A stretch of DNA of 39,608 nt. Origin: an uncultured Blautia sp. (GTDB lineage: Bacteria; Bacillota; Clostridia; Lachnospirales; Lachnospiraceae). The notes beneath the pieces were generated by a model. It worked only from the letters and a program-made list of their open reading frames with translations, searched no databases and had not been told where the DNA came from. A program made the translations under genes and the position numbers. The stretch covers positions 1 to 39,608 of the forward strand of contig CAMNNO010000006.1 in assembly GCA_946545475.1 (NCBI GenBank), written 5' to 3'. Numbering within the stretch: the stretch's first letter is position 1; each line of letters starts with the position of its first letter. This document shows positions 7,665 through 16,886 of the stretch, in pieces.

Positions 7665-9161
7665 TCAGCCCCACACATAGGCGTCGAAGACCTGTGCGGC
7701 CACGGGGACGGCGGAATCGGAGCCGGAGCCGCCGTCCTCCACCAGGACAGCCACCACAAGAGAGGGCTCTTCCTGGTCAAGGTATCCCACAAACCAGGAA
7801 TGGCTGTTCCCGTAAGCATCATATTCGGCAGAGCCGGTCTTTCCGGCGCAGGTATATCCCCGGTAGGAGAGCGACGAGGCCGTCCCGTACTCGGTCACAT
7901 CCTCCATGAGCGCCCTCATGGCGCCGGCCTCATCAGCCGTAAGAAGGCGCCGTGATTCCCTGGGGAGCGTTTCTCTGATGATCTCGCCATCGGCATTCAC
8001 AACTCTGTCGATGAGCGTCGGCTTCATCAGTACACCGTTATTGGCGATCGCGCAGGTGATGAGTGCCATATGCAAGGGAGAAACCAGTGTCTCGCCCTGT
8101 CCTATGGCCGTCTGCATGACAGCCTGGGTATCCGACCCTCCGTCAAGGGAAAAGCTGCTCTGGCGGCAGCCATCCAGCGGAAGCTTTTTATTAAAAAGAA
8201 GCTCCTCCGCGCAGGCTTTCAGCGCCGCCCCGCCCAGGAAAAGGCCGATATCCGCAAACGCCGCGTTGCAGGAATAGGCAAAGGCTCCGTAAATATCCTC
8301 AGCGCCATGGGCATTCCAGTCATAGCAATGGATAGAAGCACCTTCCCTTGTTATGCTGCCGTCACAGGTATAGCTATAGCCATCCAGCGTTCCCATCCGG
8401 CGGTAATACGCCAGGGCCGTGACGATCTTGAAGGTAGAGCCCGGAGGGTATGAGCCGTTTACCGCCCGGTTCAGGAGGCTGCTGTTGTCCTCATCGCCGA
8501 CAAGCTCTTCCCAGTTATCAATAAGATCGTTGGGGTCAAAATCCGGCTTGCTCACCTCTGCCAGGATACGTCCGGTGGAAGGCTCTATGGCGATCACGGC
8601 GCCCCTATGATCGCCCAGGGCATCATAGGCGGCCTGTTGGAGTGTGACCGACAGGCTGGTCACGCAGGTGTCCCCCAGATTCTTTTCTCCCTTAAACTCA
8701 TTTTTCATCTGGTCGATAAAAAATTCATGTGAGGTCAAAAGCTGAAAGTTGGCTTCCGCTTCCAGCCCGCCCTTCCCTTCGGCTGCGTACCCGACGACAT
8801 GGGAAAACAAACGGCCGTAAGGGTACATCCTCTTTTCCGTATTGTCCCACCCTTCCAGATAGGTCCTGGCCAGGACTTCGCCATCGGAGGAGAGGATGCT
8901 CCCCCGGACCACCCGGTCCTGAAAAATATCCTGCCGCGTATTGTAGGGGCTGCTGATAAAGCTCTCCCGGAGCGCAAAGGTATAATAGCAGAGATACCCG
9001 GCCAGCGATAAAAAGGCCAGGACCAGAAAAAATGATACCCAGGCATATTCGCGGTTTTGGCGCTTTTTTTCGCGCTTCTCATTTTTGAGAAAAAGGGCCT
9101 GCCTCTTCTGCCTTTCCATCTCCAATTTATCTTCGTAGTCTTTCCATCTCTTCATCTTCAT
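7665..9161 (-). CDS. Penicillin-binding protein, transpeptidase class (PbpA/FtsI-like)
   Basis: STFK, SCN and KTGS active-site motifs (PPGSTFKIVTAL, YSCNAAF, AGKTGSAEY) plus an N-terminal TM segment. Confidence 0.95.
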   Translation of the reverse strand: MKMKRWKDYEDKLEMERQKRQALFLKNEKREKKRQNREYAWVSFFLVLAFLSLAGYLCYYTFALRESFISSPYNTRQDIFQDRVVRGSILSSDGEVLARTYLEGWDNTEKRMYPYGRLFSHVVGYAAEGKGGLEAEANFQLLTSHEFFIDQMKNEFKGEKNLGDTCVTSLSVTLQQAAYDALGDHRGAVIAIEPSTGRILAEVSKPDFDPNDLIDNWEELVGDEDNSSLLNRAVNGSYPPGSTFKIVTALAYYRRMGTLDGYSYTCDGSITREGASIHCYDWNAHGAEDIYGAFAYSCNAAFADIGLFLGGAALKACAEELLFNKKLPLDGCRQSSFSLDGGSDTQAVMQTAIGQGETLVSPLHMALITCAIANNGVLMKPTLIDRVVNADGEIIRETLPRESRRLLTADEAGAMRALMEDVTEYGTASSLSYRGYTCAGKTGSAEYDAYGNSHSWFVGYLDQEEPSLVVAVLVEDGGSGSDSAVPVAAQVFDAYVWG

Positions 9162-10443
9162 CTTCCCGCATGATATAAAGGCCCTGAATAATGCCGATCA
9201 TGACGATCGTACTCAGGATGGAGGAGCCCCCGTAGCTGACAAGGGGAAGCGTCACCCCGGTCAGGGGAATGAATTTTATGACTCCTCCGATATTCAGGAA
9301 AACCTGTATGACATATTCAATGCCAAGCCCTATGGCTACCAGCTTGTAAAACGGATTCCGGATCTCCAGGGAAATATTCCCTATCATCAGGAAAAAGTTC
9401 ATGCATACCAATATCAGGCACACCCCAAAGATCACCCCGAGCTCCTCGCAGACGGCGCTGAAAATGCAGTCGCTGGAGACAAAGGGGATCAGATACGGAG
9501 CGCCCTGGTAAAGTCCCATGCCAAACCAGCCGCCAGTCCCGATGGCAAACAGGGACTGGACGACCTGATAGCCCTCATTTTCATAAACCGTCATGGGGTC
9601 GAGAAAAGCGGTCACTCTGACCCGCACATGGGCAAACATCCGGTAGGCGGCGACGGAAAAGCCGCTCCCGCCGGCAATGCCGATCAGGAGATAGCGCTTC
9701 TTCCGGCTGGAAATATAAACCAGGATCAGGAAGGTCACAAAGTAGATCAGGGCGCTCCCCAGGTCGACCGACATGACCAGGAGCAGGATATGGACCCCAG
9801 CCACCAGGGCCGCAAGGACAACCCGGGGGAACGAGGCGTTCCGGTACAGGAGGGAAGCCATGAAAAAGACAAAAATGATCTTGACAAATTCCGAGGGCTG
9901 AAGGCCGAAGAGGCTGAGCTTGGCTCCGTTGGTATCAAGAGCCAGAAGATAGACCATGGCCAGAAGGCCAATGCCAAGCAGGGCGTAGAGCCATGTCAGG
10001 TTCCGGAAAAACTTAAGCTTCTGGATGACCACAGGGATAAGAAGGCATGCCCCGCTGGAAGCCGCCGCTATGAGGAGCTGGCGGAGGGCATCGTCCGAGG
10101 ACAGGCGCGTCTGCATGATAAAGCCTATGCTCAGCAGCATGCACATGTTGTTGAGAAGAAGGAACGAGGCCTTCCGGTACAGCCAGCGGTACAAGATCTG
10201 GATAGCCATAAAGAACACCATCATGCCCGCGTAAATGACAAGGACCTTTGGCTCCCTCTGTTTTAAGAGGAGGACCAGGAAGGCATCCGTGTCCAGGAGG
10301 ACGATCAGCAGGAGCTGGCGGACCAGGGAATGCGCCCTGGCCTTGCGGCTCCTGGCCCGGATGAGAAAGAAACAGTAAAATGTGTAAATGACCATCAGGG
10401 TCAGGATGACGTATTTCGAAAGTTCAACAAAAATATTTACCAT
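9127..10443 (-). CDS. FtsW/RodA/SpoVE family SEDS glycosyltransferase
   Basis: Polytopic membrane protein with TGGWFGMGLYQGAPYLIPFVSSDCIFS and GVTLPLVSYGGSSILSTIVMIGIIQG; overlaps the PBP gene by 35 nt. Confidence 0.95.
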   Translation of the reverse strand: MVNIFVELSKYVILTLMVIYTFYCFFLIRARSRKARAHSLVRQLLLIVLLDTDAFLVLLLKQREPKVLVIYAGMMVFFMAIQILYRWLYRKASFLLLNNMCMLLSIGFIMQTRLSSDDALRQLLIAAASSGACLLIPVVIQKLKFFRNLTWLYALLGIGLLAMVYLLALDTNGAKLSLFGLQPSEFVKIIFVFFMASLLYRNASFPRVVLAALVAGVHILLLVMSVDLGSALIYFVTFLILVYISSRKKRYLLIGIAGGSGFSVAAYRMFAHVRVRVTAFLDPMTVYENEGYQVVQSLFAIGTGGWFGMGLYQGAPYLIPFVSSDCIFSAVCEELGVIFGVCLILVCMNFFLMIGNISLEIRNPFYKLVAIGLGIEYVIQVFLNIGGVIKFIPLTGVTLPLVSYGGSSILSTIVMIGIIQGLYIMREDEDEEMERLRR

Positions 10444-10446
10444 ACA

Positions 10447-13053
10447 TTATTCCGCTCCCCGTTTAAAATGTCCCTTTGTCAGGGGAAGGCTTAAGGAAAC
10501 CTCTTTGTCCCGCAGGTAAGCGTCCGCAAAAGCGCTGGCGATCCTTCCGGCTTCGTTTTCGTCCTCTGTCGTAAAAGACAGGCGAAGGACGGAAAATCCC
10601 AGCTTTTTGACACGGCCCGCTTCCGGCAGCAGCCCAAAGGGGATACTATTGTATATGATATTATAGCAGGAAGGCAAAGAAGCTGTATTATCAGTTTCTC
10701 TTAACCGGGCAGGGCTTTGCGTCCCGTTTCCCGGAGCGTCCTTGCCTTTTGGCTCCTCCGGGCAGCACTGCCAGGGATGGCAGACGGCCTGAACCGGAAA
10801 AATGGCCTGTGTGCGGTCCTGAATCGCCAACGGGGAAGACATCTCCTTTTTCTTCTGGCCTAAAGTGCGGGGCCAGAAGCTCATGCCGTCCGTCTCCGGG
10901 GTACGGGCCTTAGACAGGCAGCCAAAATAATTCTTCTGGACGCACTGCGCCGATATCATAAGCGGAAGGCGGCCATAGACCAGCATCTCGCCTCCCCTGT
11001 TGTCCCTGGCCGAAATCTCCCTCTCGTTAAGCTCCAGGGGGCAGGTCAGGCGAAGGCATCCGGCGCCGCCGAAAAAGGCCTCCGCCCGGTTGTTCCAGGT
11101 ATAGAGAGAATGGTCAAGGACGGTCACAGGCGCCAGGCCCTCCTCCCTCATCAGGCAATAGCCCTCAAGGTCCCTGGCGAGAAAACCCGTAAGGCCCTTA
11201 TCGAGAAGCCGGCGGCATAAGGCCCGGTATCCGTCCGGAGCCTTCCCGCGGATGATGCGCGGAAGGATGAGATACATCTCCTTCCCGCAGGATAGGCCGT
11301 CGGCAAGGAACTTCTGCACAAGCGGCATGGGAAGGTACAGGCCGCCGATATCCGGGTTTCGCATAAGGGCAGCAGCCGTCGCCTCATCCTCGCAGGAAGC
11401 CATAAGCTTTGGCATATATTCCGGCTTATCGGAAAATGAAGTGTTCTCTTTCTGATGGAAAAAGGCTCTCTCATCGGGAAATGACGCTTCCCCTTTCTGA
11501 TGGGAAAAGGCTTTCTCACCGGGTAATGACGCTTCCCCTGCCTCCGGGCGTGAAGAGGCGCTTTCTTCCGGACAGCGCAGATATTCCTTATACAGAGCCT
11601 GCGCTAACGCATCGGCAGCCTCCCGTCTCAGCTCGTTCAGTTCCTTCATGGAAATAAAGATATCGTCATCCATGGAAAGTGAAAAATCCTCGATGGCAAA
11701 TTCCGTATTTCCCATTTTGGAGAGCTGTTCCTTTACCCTTTCCCTTGAGACAGCCTGCCTCTCCGCTCTCTGGACGCTTCCGCCTTCCGCGCGGACGCTC
11801 TTTGTTCCGGAATCCGTATCCGCGGCCAGGGTAAGCGCCGCGGGCTCTCCGACGCGGAGAACCGCCTCCATGCGGACGCCCTTCCGGGGATAGGCGTACT
11901 CCGGGCTCTCGATGGTGGTTTTCTTTCCGCTGCTCAGATCGATCATGCCGGGTCCGTGATAGGTTTTATAGTATCCGGGCGTCGAGCCGCCCCGGCTGTA
12001 GGCGGAGAGAAGGAGCTCCCGGTCTGTGGCCTCGACCGTGTAGGGCTTTTTCTTATCCGCAGAAACGCCGTTTTTGTCCGCAGAAACGCCGTTTTCAAGA
12101 AGGATATCCAGATATTTCCGGTAAATGCGCGTAACGGCAGCCGTATAGGCCGGCTGCTTCATGCGCCCCTCGATCTTCAAGGAGTAAACCCCGGCGGACA
12201 GGATGTCGGGCAGGATATCCAGGGTGCTCATATCCTTCATGCTGATCGCGCAGAAAGGCTCCTTTGTCGTCCCGGAAGGGGTTTTCCTTCCTTTTTCCGC
12301 CCTGCTCTCTTCTCTCCTTCTTCCCCTGTCGGCAAAACGTCCCTGCCGGTTTTCGTTTCCGGCCTGCGTCCGCTCGGAAACTTCTTTGCGCCTGGACTCG
12401 CGAACGGGCGTTTCTCCGAAAAGGTCTTCTCCCTGACAGGGGGTATAGGGAAGACGGCACGGCTGGGCACAGCGGCCCCGGTTCCCGCTCCGGCCGCCGA
12501 TCAGGCTGCTCATCAGGCACTGACCGGAATAGGCATAGCACATGGCCCCGTGGATAAAGGCTTCGATCTCCAGGGAAGTCTCCTCGTGGAGAACGGCCAG
12601 CTCGGAAAGCGACAGTTCCCTGGCGGCGACAATGCGGGAGACGCCCTGCTCTTTCAGGAACCTCCCGCCCAGAGGGCCGGTCACGGTCATCTGGGTGCTG
12701 GCGTGTATGGGAAGGCCGGGAAATTTTTCCCGGATAAAGGAGAGAGCGCCCATATCCTGGACCAGGACAGCGTCCAGCCCCTCCTGGTAGAAGGGCGCCA
12801 GGTACTCATAAAGATCGCTTTCCAGCTCGGCATTTTTAAACAGTGTGTTGACGGTCAGGTAGAGCTTGCGTCCATGGATATGGGCGATCCGGATGGCTTT
12901 TAAAAGCTCTTCCTTCTCAAAATTTTTGGCATAAGCCCTGGCCCCGAAAAGGGAGCCCCCGCAATAAACCGCATCCGCCCCGGCTCCTATGGCGGCCAGA
13001 AAGCCCTCGTAGGAACCGGCCGGGGACAGTAGTTCAGCCTTTACTAAAGACAT
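10447..13053 (-). CDS. U32 family peptidase with C-terminal extension
   Basis: AELLSPAGSYEGFLAAIGAGADAVYCGG and EAFIHGAMCYAYSGQCLMSSLIGGRSGNRGRCAQPCRLPY signature. Confidence 0.95.
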   Translation of the reverse strand: MSLVKAELLSPAGSYEGFLAAIGAGADAVYCGGSLFGARAYAKNFEKEELLKAIRIAHIHGRKLYLTVNTLFKNAELESDLYEYLAPFYQEGLDAVLVQDMGALSFIREKFPGLPIHASTQMTVTGPLGGRFLKEQGVSRIVAARELSLSELAVLHEETSLEIEAFIHGAMCYAYSGQCLMSSLIGGRSGNRGRCAQPCRLPYTPCQGEDLFGETPVRESRRKEVSERTQAGNENRQGRFADRGRRREESRAEKGRKTPSGTTKEPFCAISMKDMSTLDILPDILSAGVYSLKIEGRMKQPAYTAAVTRIYRKYLDILLENGVSADKNGVSADKKKPYTVEATDRELLLSAYSRGGSTPGYYKTYHGPGMIDLSSGKKTTIESPEYAYPRKGVRMEAVLRVGEPAALTLAADTDSGTKSVRAEGGSVQRAERQAVSRERVKEQLSKMGNTEFAIEDFSLSMDDDIFISMKELNELRREAADALAQALYKEYLRCPEESASSRPEAGEASLPGEKAFSHQKGEASFPDERAFFHQKENTSFSDKPEYMPKLMASCEDEATAAALMRNPDIGGLYLPMPLVQKFLADGLSCGKEMYLILPRIIRGKAPDGYRALCRRLLDKGLTGFLARDLEGYCLMREEGLAPVTVLDHSLYTWNNRAEAFFGGAGCLRLTCPLELNEREISARDNRGGEMLVYGRLPLMISAQCVQKNYFGCLSKARTPETDGMSFWPRTLGQKKKEMSSPLAIQDRTQAIFPVQAVCHPWQCCPEEPKGKDAPGNGTQSPARLRETDNTASLPSCYNIIYNSIPFGLLPEAGRVKKLGFSVLRLSFTTEDENEAGRIASAFADAYLRDKEVSLSLPLTKGHFKRGAE
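11404..11538 (-). repeat. In-frame 45-bp tandem repeat in the U32 peptidase gene
   Basis: Units 11494-11538 and 11449-11493 encode GEASLPGEKAFSHQK and GEASFPDERAFFHQK; a degenerate third copy follows (NTSFSDKPEYM). Confidence 0.9.
12053..12094 (-). repeat. In-frame 21-bp tandem repeat in the U32 peptidase gene
   Basis: TTRTCCGCAGAAACGCCGTTT twice on the plus strand; NGVSADK twice in the protein. Confidence 0.9.
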
Positions 13054-13164
13054 ATCTTATCTCCTCTTATGGGCCGAAGGCAGGCTTACCTTTCCTCTGC
13101 CCCGGCAGAGCACCGCCGGCTGAGCGTTTCCGGCCGGTGTCCCTTTCATCATAATCAAACATAC

Positions 13165-13257
13165 AATAGGGTAGAGAGAGACGTATTCTCCCTCTACCCC
13201 GGCGGGCTGCCCGTCACCGTCAGGTGACAAATTTCTTATGGGCTGCCCTGCCATAAT
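13165..13257 (-). repeat. Modular structured repeat, unit C
   Basis: Minus strand: ATTATGGCAGG, GGGCAGCCC...GGGCAGCCC (one A.A mismatch) enclosing ATAAGAAATTT and GTCACC-TGAC-GGTGAC, then GGGTAGAG...CTCTACCC. Confidence 0.85.
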
Positions 13258-13258
13258 C

Positions 13259-13287
13259 AAAAAGGGGAAGGCCCTTTTGCCATTCCC
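13259..13287 (-). terminator. Intrinsic terminator of zapA
   Basis: Minus strand GGGGAATGGCAAAAGGGCCTTCCCCTTTTT: stem GGGGAA-GGC/GCC-TTCCCC, then T5. Confidence 0.75.
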
Positions 13288-13315
13288 CATTTACACAATA
13301 TCTGTGCGGATTTTC

Positions 13316-13852
13316 TCATTTTTTCAGGAGATCATCGACCTCTTTTTCGAGCTCCCTGGTGCGGCCCTCCAAAGAGGCTTTTTCATTTTCGAGTTCCTTG
13401 ACGCGGCTTTCCAGAGAAGCCTTTTCATCCTCAAGCTCACCGAGACGGCTCTTGAGCGCGGCATCCTCGTTTTCGATCTCCTTAAGGCGGCTTTCCTGGG
13501 AGGCCCTTTCGCTTTCGGCATCGGAGGAGCGGCGCGTGGCATCCTCGATCTGCATGCGCAGCGTCACCAGCTCATGTTTCAGGTCGTACATTTCCTGATC
13601 CTTCTGCTGGAGATCCTGCTCAAAAACTTCGGCCTGCTTTTTGGCTTTGAAGTAGTCGTCTGTGATATTAAGGCTCAACAGCATATGTTTTGTCTCCATG
13701 GGCTGGCGGCTGTACCCGGGAAGCTGGCTGAACTCGGATATCTTATTGTTCATGTAGGCGGCCACTTTCTGGAAATACTCCTCGGATTCATAACCCGCGA
13801 GGGTCATAATCTTTCCTCCAATGATCACCTGGGCGGTATTTTTTGCGGACAT
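13316..13852 (-). CDS. zapA: Cell division protein ZapA with extended coiled coil
   Basis: MSAKNTAQVIIGGKIMTLAGYESEEYFQKVAAYMNNKI; start at 13852 supported by a GGAGG RBS (ORF open to 13891). Confidence 0.92.
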   Translation of the reverse strand: MSAKNTAQVIIGGKIMTLAGYESEEYFQKVAAYMNNKISEFSQLPGYSRQPMETKHMLLSLNITDDYFKAKKQAEVFEQDLQQKDQEMYDLKHELVTLRMQIEDATRRSSDAESERASQESRLKEIENEDAALKSRLGELEDEKASLESRVKELENEKASLEGRTRELEKEVDDLLKK

Positions 13853-14044
13853 AAAAGGGCCTCCATTCATTGTTTCTACAATTAATTTCAAAATTTATTA
13901 ATGATCCTCTATGGTAAAGAGCTTTTTGGGCTCGATATCTTGCGCTTTTCTATTATACTAAAAGAATTTCAAAAAGTATAGCCTTATTTTTGACATTTTC
14001 CGGCCTATTCTTACCTGGCGGTAGGTTATTGTTTGGGAAGAAAT

Positions 14045-15061
14045 CTATGATTCCTGCCCGGTTTCTTCCTTGGTTTTGAAGCCGAGGTGGCGGAAAGCAA
14101 GGATGGAGGCGGTGCGGCCGCGGGGGGTTCGGTTTAGGAAACCGTTTTGGAGGAGGTAGGGTTCGTAGACATCCTCCAGGGTGCCGGCGTCTTCCCCTAT
14201 GGCGGCGGCCAGGGTCTCGACGCCTGCGGGGCCGCCGTCGAAATTCAGGATAAGGGTTTTCAGGATGCGGCGGTCCATGTCGTCCAGGCCGTATTCGTCC
14301 ACGCCCAGAAGGTCCAGGGTGTATTTGGCCGCTTCGCAGGTAATGTCTCCGTTAAATTTGACCTGGGCAAAGTCGCGTACTCTTTTGAGCAGGCGGTTAG
14401 CCAGGCGCGGGGTGCCGCGGGAGCGGCGGGCGATCTCGCGGGCTCCGGCCTCGTCGATCGTTACGCCCAGCACACCGGCGGAACGCATAATGATCGTCTT
14501 GAGTTCCTGATGGGTGTAAAATTCCAGATGATGGGACAGGCCAAAGCGGTCCCTCAAGGGAGCCGACAAAAGCCCTGCCCTTGTGGTCGCCCCGACAAGG
14601 GTAAAACGGGGAAGGTTCAGGCGGATGGAGCGGGCGGAGGCGCCCTTGCCGATCATGATATCGATAGCGAAATCCTCCATGGCCGGGTACAGGACCTCCT
14701 CCACCTGTTTGTTCAGGCGGTGGATCTCGTCCACAAAGAGGATGTCCCCCTCCTGCAGGTTATTGAGGATGGCGGCCATCTCGCCCGGCTTCTCGATGGC
14801 CGGGCCGCTGGTGATCTTCATATTGACGCCCATCTCGTTGGCGATGATGCCTGAAAGCGTGGTCTTCCCAAGGCCGGGAGGCCCGTAAAACAGGACATGG
14901 TCAAGGGTATCATGGCGCTCCTTGGCCGCCTGGATATAGACCTTAAGCAAATTTTTGGTCTTCTCCTGCCCGATATATTCCGCCAGGGTCTGCGGGCGGA
15001 GGCTTCCTTCCAGGAGGGCGTCTTCCTGGGTTTCATCCGTGGTGATGATTCGTTTTTCCAT
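14045..15061 (-). CDS. ruvB: Holliday junction branch migration helicase RuvB
   Basis: [36 protein letters not shown] and [18 protein letters not shown]. Confidence 0.99.
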   Translation of the reverse strand: MEKRIITTDETQEDALLEGSLRPQTLAEYIGQEKTKNLLKVYIQAAKERHDTLDHVLFYGPPGLGKTTLSGIIANEMGVNMKITSGPAIEKPGEMAAILNNLQEGDILFVDEIHRLNKQVEEVLYPAMEDFAIDIMIGKGASARSIRLNLPRFTLVGATTRAGLLSAPLRDRFGLSHHLEFYTHQELKTIIMRSAGVLGVTIDEAGAREIARRSRGTPRLANRLLKRVRDFAQVKFNGDITCEAAKYTLDLLGVDEYGLDDMDRRILKTLILNFDGGPAGVETLAAAIGEDAGTLEDVYEPYLLQNGFLNRTPRGRTASILAFRHLGFKTKEETGQES

Positions 15062-15169
15062 ATATCTCCTGATTGCCTGTTATACTAGTTACACTTAATA
15101 ATTGCCGCAGGCAATTATTTTAGTGTAACTGCATATACCGCGGCACAAAATTGCAATCGGCAGTTAAAT

Positions 15170-15781
15170 TCATTCGCGAGTATAAAGGTAGCGAAGAGCG
15201 GCTTTAAGGACCTGCTCGGTATCTGTCAGGGAGGCGTCGGTCTTATTGACGGCTTTGGCGGCATCGGTGGGGGAATAGCCCAGGGCGGTAAGCGCTGCTA
15301 TGGCGTCCTTTCGGGCATCCATGGCTTCCTCTGTGCCGATATCGCCGGACAGTATGGGCGCTCCTTCCGAAGAAGCGGAAGAAAGCTTCAATTTGTCTTT
15401 CAGTTCTATGATGACCTTCTGAGCCGTCTTCTTCCCTATGCCCGGGGCCTTGGCGATCCGCTTGTCATCATCAGACAGGACAGCTAAGCGCAGCTCATCC
15501 GCCGTCATGACGCCAAGAATGGAAAGCGCGCCCCTCGGGCCTATCCCGCTCACGTTGATGAGAAGCCTGAAAATCTCCAGGTCGTCAGGAGTATTAAAGC
15601 CATACAGCTGCATCAGGTCCTCTTTGACATGCAGATAGGTATGGACCTTTACCTCCTGCCCGACCGTCAGACGCCAGAGCGCATTTGGCGGCATAAACAC
15701 CTCAAACCCCAGGCCGCCGCACTCGATAGTGGCAGACAGGGCAGATATGTCGGCAACCTTTCCCTTTACAAATGAAATCAC
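15170..15781 (-). CDS. ruvA: Holliday junction branch migration protein RuvA
   Basis: FVKGKVADISALSATIECGGLGFEV and HhH motifs (VSGIGPRGALSIL, APGIGKKTAQKVIIELKDK). Likely GTG start at 15781 after AAGGAAGGA; ORF open to 15826. Confidence 0.97.
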   Translation of the reverse strand: MISFVKGKVADISALSATIECGGLGFEVFMPPNALWRLTVGQEVKVHTYLHVKEDLMQLYGFNTPDDLEIFRLLINVSGIGPRGALSILGVMTADELRLAVLSDDDKRIAKAPGIGKKTAQKVIIELKDKLKLSSASSEGAPILSGDIGTEEAMDARKDAIAALTALGYSPTDAAKAVNKTDASLTDTEQVLKAALRYLYTRE

Positions 15782-15819
15782 AGGCAGAAATCCTTCCTTT
15801 CCTATATCACTATATAGTA

Positions 15820-15911
15820 TGCGCACGAATTTTCAGCGGAATAATGCCGCTAAAGCGGCGAAAATTCGGCGCAGGAAACGAATGAAAACGCAAGCGTTTT
15901 ATTCGTTTCCT
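15820..15911. repeat. Two abutting hairpins upstream of ruvA
   Basis: TGCGCaCGAATTTTC...GAAAATTCGgCGCA (15820-15873) and AGGAAACGAATgAAAACG-CAAG-CGTTTTATTCGTTTCCT (15873-15911). Confidence 0.8.
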
Positions 15912-15965
15912 ATAATAAGAGTATATCATATCCGCCCACTAAAATCAAAATATAAGCAGAAGAAA

Positions 15966-16030
15966 GAAAAAATGGGAACAGTTCTTTTTTCTTGTGATTT
16001 GTAAGAAAAAAGAACCGTCCCCATTTCTTC
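15966..16030 (-). repeat. REP-like 28-bp inverted repeat, copy 1
   Basis: GAAAAAATGGGAACAGTTCTTTTTTCTT / AAGAAAAAAGAACCGTCCCCATTTCTTC; similar copy at 26217-26280. Confidence 0.85.
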
Positions 16031-16076
16031 TTGTTTTTAGATGGATTCGATGACCTGCCTTGGGCAACCTTCTATT

Positions 16077-16874
16077 TTAGATAGATTCGATAACCTTCCT
16101 CGGGCAAGCCTCTTTGCAAGCTCCGCAGTTGGTGCACTTGGCAGGATCGATGTGGGCGATGAAATCCTCCACATGGATGGCGTCGTGCTCGCAGGTCTTC
16201 TCGCACTTCTTGCAGCCGATGCAGCCAATCTCGCAGGCGTTCATGACATCCTTGCCTTTATCCTTGGAGGCGCAGCCGACCATGATGTGCTGGTCATAGG
16301 GGATCAGCTCGATCAGGTGGCGCGGGCACTTGGCGACGCACTTGCCGCAGGCCTTGCAGGCTTCGCGGTCGACAACGGCAACGCCGTCCACGATGTGGAT
16401 GGCATCAAAGGGACAGACCTTCACGCAGCTGCCGTTGCCCAGGCAGCCGAAAGCGCAGGTCTTGGCGCCGGAGCCGGGGATCATGGAGACCATCTCGCAG
16501 TCCTCAACGCCGGTATAGTTAAACTTGCTCTTGGCCTTATCGCAGGTACCGGTACATTTGACATAGGCGGTCATGCGGACGGTCTCGCCCACTTCCTGGC
16601 CCATGATGCCGGCAATGATCTTGCCGACCGGCTCGCCGCCGACGGGGCAGCCGTTTACCGGAGCTTCGCCCTTGGCAATGGCGGCGGCAAGGCCGTCACA
16701 GCCGGGGAAACCGCAGCCGCCGCAGTTGTTGCCCGGAAGGGCAGCGCGGACGGCAACTTCACGCTCATCGACCTCTACGGCAAACTTGTTGCCGGCAAAA
16801 CCAAGGAAGACGCCGATGAAAAGACCTACAGCGGCAACCAGGATGGTCGCCACGATAATTCCAACAATAAACAT
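16077..16874 (-). CDS. rnfB: Rnf complex subunit RnfB
   Basis: Multiple Cys-rich ferredoxin-type clusters (CGGCGFPGCDGLA; CPFDAIHIVD; CTNCGACKEACPRKVIE); position in rnfCDGEAB. Confidence 0.97.
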   Translation of the reverse strand: MFIVGIIVATILVAAVGLFIGVFLGFAGNKFAVEVDEREVAVRAALPGNNCGGCGFPGCDGLAAAIAKGEAPVNGCPVGGEPVGKIIAGIMGQEVGETVRMTAYVKCTGTCDKAKSKFNYTGVEDCEMVSMIPGSGAKTCAFGCLGNGSCVKVCPFDAIHIVDGVAVVDREACKACGKCVAKCPRHLIELIPYDQHIMVGCASKDKGKDVMNACEIGCIGCKKCEKTCEHDAIHVEDFIAHIDPAKCTNCGACKEACPRKVIESI

Positions 16875-16886
16875 CGCGTACCCCCC

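Noticed and set aside
9127-9161. 35-bp overlap of the PBP and FtsW/RodA genes as unusual
   Set aside because: Short overlaps between co-transcribed cell-wall genes are common.
16037-16228. 63-aa minus ORF ending in GCPRQVIESI as a possible gene
   Set aside because: It is the alternate frame across the rnfB 3' duplication; reported as a duplication rather than a gene.
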